This document shows, piece by piece, positions 6,542 to 11,612 of a stretch of DNA of 11,612 nt (its first letter is position 1; each line of letters starts with the position of its first letter). The translations under genes were made by a program, and so were the position numbers. This stretch comes from Hyphomicrobiaceae bacterium (GTDB lineage: Bacteria; Pseudomonadota; Alphaproteobacteria; Rhizobiales; Hyphomicrobiaceae), in the NCBI GenBank assembly GCA_017353825.1, contig JAFMSC010000025.1:1-11612 (forward strand). Direction: 5' to 3'. The notes under the pieces were generated by a model that did not search any database, was not told where the DNA came from, and saw only the letters and a list, made by a program, of their open reading frames with translations.

Positions 6542-6800
6542 CTACTCCGTAGACCGCGCGATGACGAAGCCTGAGACCATGGCCGCGAGACGGGGCCAGC
6601 CGATGGCCATGGTCTTCGACCTCGGCGGCCTCCCGACTGCCTATGGTGGCAGCTCCCCCGAGGCGCGCCACGCACGAACGCCAGCCGAGCCGTGCCTCTG
6701 GGATGCGGGTTTTTTCCGCCGTTGCGTGCCCCCTCCAACGTCTTGCCGATGGCCGCGACCGGTTCCAAGACCCAGGGTTCATCGCATCGTCTTGCCGGCC
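6542..6800 (-). pseudogene. Relic of an IS4/Tn5-type transposase C-terminus, broken over three frames
   Basis: Read on the minus strand, three consecutive pieces in three frames resemble the C-terminal end of IS4/Tn5-type DDE transposases. From about 6780 the frame gives IGKTLEGARNGGKNPHPRGT, then TARLA. A +1 shift gives SCVARLGGAATIG, like the family's A(S/A)WVIARLGGW block. Another shift gives GRPPRSKTMAIGW followed by RLAAMVSGFVIA and stop TAG at 6542-6544, like the family's PPGPKT…GW.RL tail. At least two frameshifts and missing upstream catalytic parts make it non-functional. No terminal repeats were found. The remaining bases of this 539-bp gap (6429-6967) show no gene. The identification rests on remembered family motifs. 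Confidence 0.5.
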
Positions 6801-6967
6801 GGCCCGAGCCGATGCGACGCTTAAGGAGGCGACCAGGGGTGGTACGCCTCGACCGGCTGCATTGGCGCATCGAAGAGGGACCGCGCCGTGAACTCGTGAC
6901 GGCCTGGAGCCGGAGGAGACGCAGGATGAAGGAGGCTGGCCCTGTTCAAGCTGGCCGCGACACTCGT

Positions 6968-7165
6968 CTAGTCGTGGGGCAGGCCGCGCCGGAGGTCGGC
7001 GAGGACGCCGGAGAGGGGGCGGACCCCTTCGGGGCACGCGTCGGCAAAGTCCGCCCAGTGGCGGCACAGGTCGGCAAATCGGCGGCGCTCGATGGGCGGC
7101 AGTGCGTCCACCTCCTCGCGCGTCAATGCGCCGAGCAGCGCTATGATCTTGTCGGCAACGGACAT
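6968..7165 (-). CDS. Small helical hypothetical protein (65 aa)
   Basis: The product is 65 residues, predicted mostly helical and soluble, with no signal peptide or membrane segment. Features are an amphipathic start MSVADKIIALLGALTREEVDALPP, a basic patch ERRRF (26-30), and two cysteines (34, 44). The start at 7165 is preferred to an upstream ATG at 7225 because GAGGAG lies eight bases before it and the upstream 20 residues look non-coding. It is divergent from the ribbon-helix-helix gene, 118 bp apart. I do not recognise the family. Its composition and ribosome site support a real small gene. A role as partner or target of the neighbouring regulator is only a guess. Confidence 0.6.
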   Translation of the reverse strand: MSVADKIIALLGALTREEVDALPPIERRRFADLCRHWADFADACPEGVRPLSGVLADLRRGLPHD

Positions 7166-7202
7166 GGCAACGACTCCTCGATCAAACGACCTATTGACCG
7201 GC

Positions 7203-7237
7203 GTATGCGAGAGGTTACCAGGCATACTATCGGTTAC
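7203..7237. promoter_or_regulatory. Inverted and direct repeats between divergent small genes, candidate operator
   Basis: GTATGC (7203-7208) and GCATAC (7222-7227) form an exact inverted repeat with a 13-base spacer. GGTTAC occurs twice in direct orientation (7213-7218 and 7232-7237, 19 bp apart). The repeats lie between the divergent 65-residue protein and the ribbon-helix-helix gene. RHH proteins commonly bind short repeats near their own promoter, so self-regulation is plausible. Confidence 0.35.
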
Positions 7238-7283
7238 ATCTTCGCTGTGGGCTCGTCAATCCCTGGCGGCTACAACCGGTCAC

Positions 7284-7478
7284 ATGGCGCGAAAGAAGAA
7301 GCTGCTGGAGCCTATGTCCATCCGGCTCGATCCTGAGGTGAAAGCCGCCCTGCAGCGCTTTGCCGAGGAGGAGGAGCGGAGTTTATCCTTCTACGTCAAC
7401 CGGGTGCTGCGCCAGCACGTGCAGCAGATGGAAGCCAAAAAACAGGACGCCAAGAAGCGCGCGCCGGAGCGGTCGTAA
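7284..7478 (+). CDS. Ribbon-helix-helix (CopG/Arc-like) DNA-binding protein
   Basis: The 64-residue product has a basic N-terminal tail (MARKKKLLEP). A beta-strand MSIRLDPEV (11-19) inserts into the DNA major groove as a dimer, followed by helix A (KAALQRFAEEEE), a turn RS, and helix B beginning LSFYVNRVLRQHV. This is the standard RHH plan; the tail is charged (AKKQDAKKRAPERS). It probably acts as a dimeric transcription regulator. The start at 7284 is chosen for the full basic tail although it has no clear ribosome site; the alternative at 7314 has GGAG four bases upstream. The cupin gene follows after 33 bp, so it likely leads a three-gene operon. Antitoxins also use this fold, but no toxin-like partner is visible. 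Confidence 0.75.
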   Translation: MARKKKLLEPMSIRLDPEVKAALQRFAEEEERSLSFYVNRVLRQHVQQMEAKKQDAKKRAPERS

Positions 7479-7511
7479 CTGACCGGATACGAGGGACCCA
7501 CAGGAGGAGCC

Positions 7512-7862
7512 ATGCGCATCCACCATCTCTACGAGGACGCCGACGGTATCTCGCACTTCCGCGACATCGAGGTGGAATGGGTGGAGGAGAAACCGTTCCG
7601 CAAGTTGTCGGCGCGGTTGCCGACTACCGGCATCATCTTCCGTCAGACCTCGGGGGACTACGACCTCGACTGGCATCCGGCGCCGCGGCGCCAGTACATC
7701 ATCAACCTCGATGCCGGGGTCGACATCACGGCCAGCGATGGAGAACGCCGCATCATCGGCGCAGGAGAAGTGATCCTCGTGGAGGACGTGAGCGGTAAGG
7801 GGCACCTGTCCAAAGCGGTGGGCGGCAAGATGCGCCACTCGATCTTCGTGCCCATCGAATGA
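7512..7862 (+). CDS. Cupin-like small protein
   Basis: This 116-residue cytoplasmic protein fits a single-domain cupin (beta-barrel). The first motif region is DLDWHPAPRRQYIINLDAG (51-69) with H55. The second is GAGEVILVEDVSGKGHLS (83-100) with H98, separated by a typical hairpin ITASDGERR. Some usual metal ligands are replaced, so metal binding is uncertain. AGGAGG lies just before the ATG. Its stop overlaps the start of the binding-protein gene by ATGA, strong evidence for translational coupling, and the RHH gene sits 33 bp upstream. Cupins of this size can be isomerases, dioxygenase-like enzymes or small-molecule sensors. The link to a binding protein hints at handling the same ligand. Confidence 0.8.
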   Translation: MRIHHLYEDADGISHFRDIEVEWVEEKPFRKLSARLPTTGIIFRQTSGDYDLDWHPAPRRQYIINLDAGVDITASDGERRIIGAGEVILVEDVSGKGHLSKAVGGKMRHSIFVPIE

Positions 7863-8683
7863 GGGGGGAAGGCGTGCAACTGTCGCTGATCCCGATCGCA
7901 GCATGGGCCGCGTTAGCGTGCCTCGTGTCGATCGCGTGGGCCGACGACGAGGCCGCGCGCAAGGAGCTGGCGTCCACGGGCAAGCTGCGCGTCGGCATCG
8001 CAGTGGCGCCGACACCCGGCGCGGGCAACGTGGCGCGTGATGGTGGCGGCAGGTATCGCGGCGTAGCGGTGGACTTGGGCGAGGAGCTGGCCCGGAAGCT
8101 CGCCGTGCCGGCGGAGTTCATACCCTATCCCAACTCCGGCGCGCTGACCGACGCGGCGCCCAGTGGCGCCTGGGACGTGGCGTTCCTGCCCGTCGACGCG
8201 CAACGCAAGACCAAGGTGGACTTCGGCTCCGCACACATTGTGCTGCAGAGCACGTACCTGGTCGGGCCCGGCTCGGCGATTCCGACGCTGGCGGATGTTG
8301 ATAAGCCCGGCGTGCGCGTAGCGGGCGTGGAGAACACCGCCACGGCTCGGGCTGCGCAGGCCTCGCTCACGAACGTAACGATGACGCTGGTCAAGACTGC
8401 CGATGAGCTGTTCGAGCTCTTGAAGTCGGGCCAGGCCGACGCCATTGCGCTGTCGCGCGAATCACTCACCACGTTGGCGGCCCGGCTGCCTGGCTCGCGC
8501 GTCCTCGATGGGGCGTACCTCAACTCCTATGTGGCGGTGGCCGTGCCCAAGGGCCGGCCTGCCGCGCTGGCCTACGCCAGCGCCTTCGTGGACGCTGCCG
8601 TCGCCTCTGGCAGCGTGCGCCGCGCCCTCGACAGTATCGGGCTGCGGACGTCTACGGTGCCGCCGCCGGGGACGCGGCCGTAG
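7859..8683 (+). CDS. Periplasmic solute-binding protein (SBP_bac_3-type, amino-acid transporter-like)
   Basis: The 274-residue protein resembles family 3 extracellular solute-binding proteins that deliver polar amino acids or related compounds to ABC permeases. Residues 1-28 are a signal peptide with cleavage likely AWA|DDEA. The mature start GKLRVGIAVAPTPG is typical, followed by YRGVAVDLGEELARKL (the G-x-x-x-D-L signature), WDVAFLPVDAQRKTKVDFG, and the second lobe (VRVAGVENTATARAA… AVPKGRPAALAYASAF). The ATG at 7859 overlaps the cupin stop. A GTG at 7874 has a stronger ribosome site (GGGGGGAAGG) and would give the same mature protein. No permease or ATPase gene follows; an insertion sequence lies downstream, so this is an orphan here. 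Family good; ligand unknown. Confidence 0.85.
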   Translation: MRGEGVQLSLIPIAAWAALACLVSIAWADDEAARKELASTGKLRVGIAVAPTPGAGNVARDGGGRYRGVAVDLGEELARKLAVPAEFIPYPNSGALTDAAPSGAWDVAFLPVDAQRKTKVDFGSAHIVLQSTYLVGPGSAIPTLADVDKPGVRVAGVENTATARAAQASLTNVTMTLVKTADELFELLKSGQADAIALSRESLTTLAARLPGSRVLDGAYLNSYVAVAVPKGRPAALAYASAFVDAAVASGSVRRALDSIGLRTSTVPPPGTRP

Positions 8684-8694
8684 GCCCTACGGCC
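8676..8694 (+). terminator. Strong stem-loop overlapping the binding-protein stop codon
   Basis: GGCCGTAGG and CCTACGGCC are exact complements around a single base, realistically a 7-bp stem with a GGCCC loop. It includes the TAG stop (8681-8683). No T-run follows, so it may stabilise the 3' end or help termination rather than act as a classic terminator. Confidence 0.35.
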
Positions 8695-8720
8695 TGCGTC
8701 GAACAGGAGGCCGTCAGGCC

Positions 8721-8763
8721 CTTTGGGTGGCGTCTCAGGTTCTATCGCGGGCATTGGCCAACC
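8721..8763. repeat. Copy B of the dispersed ~44-bp repeat
   Basis: Starts CTTTGGGTGG and ends GGCATTGGCCAACC, matching copy A at 6438-6481 with scattered differences and a one-base gap. It ends exactly where the 14-bp palindrome targeted by the insertion sequence begins. Confidence 0.35.
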
Positions 8764-8777
8764 CTAGCTATAGCTAG
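8764..8777. repeat. 14-bp perfect palindrome at the insertion site
   Basis: CTAGCTATAGCTAG is its own reverse complement. Its last four bases, CTAG, are the putative left target duplication of the insertion sequence. Removing the element and one CTAG restores the palindrome directly next to the nucleotidyltransferase stop codon. Confidence 0.7.
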
Positions 8778-8794
8778 CCTGGATTTACATGAAA
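8778..8794 (+). repeat. Left terminal inverted repeat of the insertion sequence
   Basis: CCTGGATTTACATGAAA pairs with the right end with three mismatches. The exact match runs 9 bases inward, or 14 bases if the shared GCTAG outside is counted. Confidence 0.85.
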
Positions 8795-8987
8795 TAGATC
8801 CCGCTAACTGTGGCTTAGCTAAGGGATTCATCGGACTCAATATTTTGGCTCGGAGCGTTAGCAAATAGTGCGCTGATAGCTCTGATTTCACATCGCTTCA
8901 TTGTTTGATGTCGGAGCGAAACGCTCGATGCGCAATTCGCTTCTCTGGTCGGAATCCCCCAAAAAATCGTGATTTCTGTGCGTCGCG

Positions 8988-9000
8988 GCGCTTGCAGCGC
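8988..9000. repeat. Hairpin just upstream of the transposase promoter
   Basis: GCGCT-TGC-AGCGC is an exact 5-bp stem ten bases before the candidate -35. Another hairpin, GAGCG-AAA-CGCTC, lies at 8914-8926. Such structures near the left end can limit read-through expression of a transposase, but this is inference. Confidence 0.3.
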
Positions 9001-9009
9001 AATCAAGGC

Positions 9010-9038
9010 TTGACGCCAGAATCGGTTGTTGGCATTGT
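9010..9038 (+). promoter_or_regulatory. Candidate transposase promoter
   Basis: TTGACG (9010-9015; 5 of 6 to the -35 consensus) is followed after exactly 17 bases by CATTGT (9033-9038; a weak -10). The transposase ATG is only seven bases after the -10 and has no ribosome site, so any transcript from here would be leaderless or nearly so. Confidence 0.4.
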
Positions 9039-9044
9039 GATCGT

Positions 9045-10778
9045 ATGCAGATCAACGCACCGTTAGACCTAACGCGGTGCCGGAAGTTCTTCCGGGAACC
9101 AACGACCCCGCGGCAGCGCCAGTACGAGGCCTTGCGGGCCTTCTTCATCGACGAGTTGTCATCTGCGGAAGCTGCGCGCCAGTTCGGCTATTCACCGGGC
9201 GCCTTTCGCGTGTTGTGCCACGCGTTTCGCCGTGGCGAGTTGCCGGAGTTCTTCGCAACGGCCCGCCCTGGGCCCCGCGAACAGCCTAAGAAGAGCGGCG
9301 CGAGGGACCAGATCGTCGCGCTGCGCAAGCGCAACTACTCGGTCTACGAGATCAGCGCCGCGCTCAAGGAAGAGGGGACGCCGCTAAGCCCCACTGCCGT
9401 GCGAGAGGTCCTCGCCCAGGAAGGGTTTGCCCGGCTGCCGCGCCGGCTCGACGAGGAGCGACCGGTTGGTGTCGGCCCGACCATCGAAGCGGTCTGCGAT
9501 GTCCGCGCGTTCAACCTCGAGCCGCGCACTTTTGTAACCCGCGTGGGAGGGCTGTTCCTGTTCCTACCCGATTTGGTACGGCTTGACGCCGATGCCTGGG
9601 CGCTCGGTGCCAAGCTCCCCGGCTCGCGCATGATTCCGGCCGGCCATGCACTGCGCTCCGCATTGGCCCTCAAGCTATGGTCGGTCGAGCGCAAGAGCCA
9701 CATCATGGCGCTTGTCGCCGACGAAGGGCTTGCCTTGTTCAGCGGGCTCAATGTGGCGCCCAAGAAGAGCTACTTGAGCGAGTACTCCTCGCGCATCACG
9801 CCGCAAAAAGTCTCCAGCCTGCTCGGCCTGTGGCACGCGAGCGTGACTGGAGAGGCCCTCATCGGCGACCAATCGATCAACCTCGACTTCCACTCGGTAC
9901 CCTATTTTGGCGAGCACCCGCTGGTTGAGTCCCACTACCAGTCCAAGCGAAGCCGCCGCGATCCCAGCATCCTGACGTTCCTGGCCCAGGATGCCGAAAC
10001 CCATGTGTTCTGCTATTCGAACGCCAATATCCGCAAGGGCGAGGAGGCCGATGAGGTGTTCCGCTTCGTCGAGTTCTGGAAGCGCCACCATGGGTCACCG
10101 CCCCAGGAGCTTGTCTTCGATTCCACGCTCACCACCTATGAGGGGCTCGATCGGCTCGATGCTGCCGGTATCCGCTTCCTCACCCTGCGGCGGCGCTCAG
10201 CCAGCCTCCTCGCCGAAATCGAAGCGCTGCCTGCTTCCGCCTGGCGCACCATCTCGCTCGATGGTTCCCGCAAGCACCGAACGCCACGGGTGTTCGAACA
10301 GAAGGTTTGCCTGCGCAAGCGCACCTATCGTCAGTTGTTCATCACGGACCTGGGGCACGACGAGCCGACGATCCTGATCACCAATCACGCCAACGCCACG
10401 TCCAAGCAGCTGATCACCCGCTATGCCGGGCGCATGCTCATCGAGAACGCGCTGTGCGACGCGGTGCGCTTCTTCCACATTGACGCACTCTCCTCCTCGG
10501 TCGCCCTCAAGGCCGACTTCGACATGGCCTTGCTCGTCCTCGCCTCCGGCCTCTACCGCATCATGGCCCGCCGCATGCGCGGATACGACGATGCGCAGGC
10601 GCGTCAAATCTTCCGTGACCTGATCGACATGCCGGCCGATGTCGCGATCACGACCACCGAAGTCACGGTACGCTTCCATCGCCGTGCCCATCTGCCCATC
10701 GTCCTGGCCTCGGGGTTGTTCAATAAGCCAGTTCGGGTCCCATGGTGGGACGGTCGCTCCATGCGGCTGGTCGAATAG
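9045..10778 (+). CDS. Transposase (DDE type) of the insertion sequence
   Basis: The 577-residue enzyme would cut and join the element's terminal repeats. The N-terminal part (about 20-140) has helix-turn-helix-like DNA-binding segments: SAEAARQFGYSPGAFRVLCH, and later VYEISAALKEEGTPLSPTAVREVL. The catalytic domain shows LDFHSVPYFGE with D281 and LVFDSTLTTYEGLDRL with D359. RMLIENALCDAVRFFHID carries E467, consistent with an IS4-like DDE triad with a long insertion before the Glu. The FLTLRRRS segment after the second Asp is also seen in this transposase group. The reading frame is intact and full length. The ATG at 9045 is assumed because no other start fits; it lacks a Shine-Dalgarno site. 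Triad assignment is by motif position and should be treated as probable. Confidence 0.87.
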   Translation: MQINAPLDLTRCRKFFREPTTPRQRQYEALRAFFIDELSSAEAARQFGYSPGAFRVLCHAFRRGELPEFFATARPGPREQPKKSGARDQIVALRKRNYSVYEISAALKEEGTPLSPTAVREVLAQEGFARLPRRLDEERPVGVGPTIEAVCDVRAFNLEPRTFVTRVGGLFLFLPDLVRLDADAWALGAKLPGSRMIPAGHALRSALALKLWSVERKSHIMALVADEGLALFSGLNVAPKKSYLSEYSSRITPQKVSSLLGLWHASVTGEALIGDQSINLDFHSVPYFGEHPLVESHYQSKRSRRDPSILTFLAQDAETHVFCYSNANIRKGEEADEVFRFVEFWKRHHGSPPQELVFDSTLTTYEGLDRLDAAGIRFLTLRRRSASLLAEIEALPASAWRTISLDGSRKHRTPRVFEQKVCLRKRTYRQLFITDLGHDEPTILITNHANATSKQLITRYAGRMLIENALCDAVRFFHIDALSSSVALKADFDMALLVLASGLYRIMARRMRGYDDAQARQIFRDLIDMPADVAITTTEVTVRFHRRAHLPIVLASGLFNKPVRVPWWDGRSMRLVE

Positions 10779-10806
10779 GTCGCCAACAGACGTTAGGCCA
10801 AGGGCG

Positions 10807-10823
10807 TTCCGTGGAAATCCAGG
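10807..10823 (-). repeat. Right terminal inverted repeat of the insertion sequence
   Basis: On the minus strand it reads CCTGGATTTCCACGGAA, matching the left end at 14 of 17 positions. It lies 28 bp after the transposase stop. Confidence 0.85.
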
Positions 10824-11612
10824 CTAGCGCTCGCCGACGATTGCCTCGGTCTCCAACAGCAGGCGCGCAAGCTTGTCCAACGCCCCTGCCGGTTCGTCAC
10901 GGGCGATCGCTCCCAGCGCCTCCATGACCCTGGGCCTGAAGCCGTTTGGCCGGCGTGGAAAGGCCTCGACGGCGGCAGCGGCTCCCTTCTCGTTCAGCAA
11001 GTAGGCACCGTTGACGGCACACAGGACCTGACACAGGCAGGCAATGCATCGGAAGGCGCAACCTGACACGTAGACGGCGTCTTCGAGCGCGCGACCATGT
11101 CGGGCAACCTTGATCGCAAATTCAGCCTCCCACAGGAACGCCTTGATGACCGCGGCTCGAAGCGCCTGCGGATAGGGTAGCGTGAGCGTCTTGAGCTCTG
11201 CCAACCGGCCCGCCGGGTCCCACAACGGGTGGCAATAGGCCACCTCTCCCATGTAAATCGTCGACACGAAAGCATGCGGGTGCCCCGGCTGGTAGTGACG
11301 CTCGATCGATCCTCTGCGGCAGTCACCGATGACCTCGCCGACCCGCACCAGGTCTCGGTACAGGAGATCCACTCGGGTTCCACGAACTGTGAGCCAGCCT
11401 CCGCCATTGATCCAAGGCCCCCAGCCACCGACGGGAGTGACACTGGCCTCCGGTCCCCGGTCGTCGAATTGCGCGACGATACCCCGAAGGCCGGCGACAT
11501 CGAGCGGCTCCTCGGCAACGTAATAGAGCCCAATGTCGTAGTCGGACTGTTTGGTCGCCAGGCCACGCGACCGCGACCCTCCAAGCGCGATCGCGCAGAC
11601 ACCCGGTACGCG
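10824..11612 (-). CDS. Nucleotidyltransferase domain protein (5' end outside window)
   Basis: The frame is open from the right edge of the window to TAG 10824-10826, giving 262 residues without the N-terminus. The first visible residues contain the pol-beta/NTase signature: GGS at 11-13 (ALGGSRSRG) and the metal-binding D24-Y-D26 (KQSDYDIGLYY). These transfer a nucleotide (usually AMP) from NTP to a substrate such as a drug, protein or RNA end. The C-terminal half is helical (KAFLWEAEFAIKVARHG… CLCQVLCAVNGAYLLNEKGA), as in kanamycin-nucleotidyltransferase-like proteins, with several Cys. A GTG at 11372 would cut off the catalytic motif and should not be taken as the start. The stop codon lies within the CTAG flanking the insertion sequence, yet the reading frame is preserved. 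Fold good; substrate unknown. Confidence 0.8.
   Translation of the reverse strand, partial: RVPGVCAIALGGSRSRGLATKQSDYDIGLYYVAEEPLDVAGLRGIVAQFDDRGPEASVTPVGGWGPWINGGGWLTVRGTRVDLLYRDLVRVGEVIGDCRRGSIERHYQPGHPHAFVSTIYMGEVAYCHPLWDPAGRLAELKTLTLPYPQALRAAVIKAFLWEAEFAIKVARHGRALEDAVYVSGCAFRCIACLCQVLCAVNGAYLLNEKGAAAAVEAFPRRPNGFRPRVMEALGAIARDEPAGALDKLARLLLETEAIVGER

Larger units (their letters stand above)
8778..10823 (+). mobile_element. Complete insertion sequence, about 2.05 kb, with CTAG target duplication
   Basis: The element has imperfect terminal inverted repeats (left CCTGGATTTACATGAAA, right reverse complement CCTGGATTTCCACGGAA; 14 of 17 equal). A second block, CTAAC…TGT(T)GGC, extends the similarity to about 40 bp at each end. 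It is flanked on both sides by CTAG, read as a 4-bp target duplication. Because CTAG plus adjacent GC is symmetric, the ends could also be drawn at 8773 and 10828. One gene, a 577-residue transposase, fills most of it. The about 270 bp before it is noticeably A+T-richer than the host genes and full of small palindromes. The IS family is unclear: the transposase is DDE-like (IS4/IS1634-like layout). Confidence 0.85.

Noticed and set aside
6525..7067. Minus-strand 180-codon frame overlapping the 65-residue gene
   Set aside because: It mixes the transposase relic's frames with antisense sequence; the relic is better explained as a frameshifted pseudogene.
7194..7230. TTGACC…TACTAT as a promoter for the RHH operon
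   Set aside because: The spacing is 25 bases, too long for a sigma-70 promoter; no better -35 is found 17 bases upstream of TACTAT.
6968..7478. Toxin-antitoxin pair made of the 65-aa protein and the RHH protein
   Set aside because: The genes are divergent rather than in one operon, the 65-aa protein has no known toxin motif, and the RHH gene is coupled to a cupin instead.
9045..10778. Antisense frames inside the transposase gene
   Set aside because: All lie opposite an intact 577-codon gene and have shadow composition.
1..11612. CRISPR array, tRNA/rRNA genes or riboswitch
   Set aside because: No regularly spaced repeats, cloverleaf-like segments or recognisable riboswitch cores were seen on either strand.

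Overview
The window looks like a stretch of chromosome from a GC-rich alphaproteobacterium, probably Hyphomicrobiales (Bradyrhizobium/Rhodoplanes-like). This is inferred from the strong G/C bias at third codon positions, purine-rich Shine-Dalgarno sites, an orphan TctC-type binding protein, and gene types common in that group. No rRNA, tRNA, CRISPR array or phage module was seen. The DNA reads as a metabolic/transport accessory region with several traces of transposition.

Left part (1-1417). The last 29 codons of an unidentified plus-strand gene are followed by two minus-strand genes. One is a GNAT acetyltransferase whose natural N-terminus lies in another frame and ends at a TAG, so it is probably damaged. 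The other is a 2-oxoglutarate/Fe(II) oxygenase with an intact HxD...H...R set. A 503-bp divergent gap (1418-1920) holds no credible gene. It does hold a perfect 13-bp inverted repeat enclosing about 118 bp, an 8-bp tandem repeat and a short hairpin.

Catabolism/transport part (1921-5528). A YfcG-like (Nu-class) glutathione transferase and a DapA-superfamily lyase/aldolase form a likely two-gene operon. They converge on an SDR-family protein, which is divergent from an orphan tripartite tricarboxylate (TctC/Bug) solute-binding protein. The DapA-like protein keeps the Schiff-base Lys and the Tyr but lacks the DapA substrate Arg. The SDR keeps its Rossmann motif but has Asn in place of the catalytic Tyr. 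The group therefore looks like an uncharacterised small-molecule pathway rather than a textbook one.

Middle (5529-8683). A mostly gene-free 630 bp leads to a well-initiated 88-residue secreted protein with six cysteines in its mature part. Next comes a minus-strand relic that I read as the C-terminus of an IS4/Tn5-type transposase, broken over three frames. After it, a small helical protein of unknown function (65 aa) is divergent from a compact operon of a ribbon-helix-helix regulator, a cupin-like protein and a periplasmic substrate-binding protein (the last two overlap by ATGA). The divergent gap carries an inverted repeat and a direct repeat that could be operators.

Right part (8684-11612). 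A complete insertion sequence of about 2.05 kb (8778-10823) with imperfect terminal inverted repeats and a 577-residue DDE-type transposase is flanked by CTAG on both sides. It sits at the edge of a 14-bp perfect palindrome and exactly at the stop codon of a minus-strand nucleotidyltransferase gene that runs off the right end of the window.
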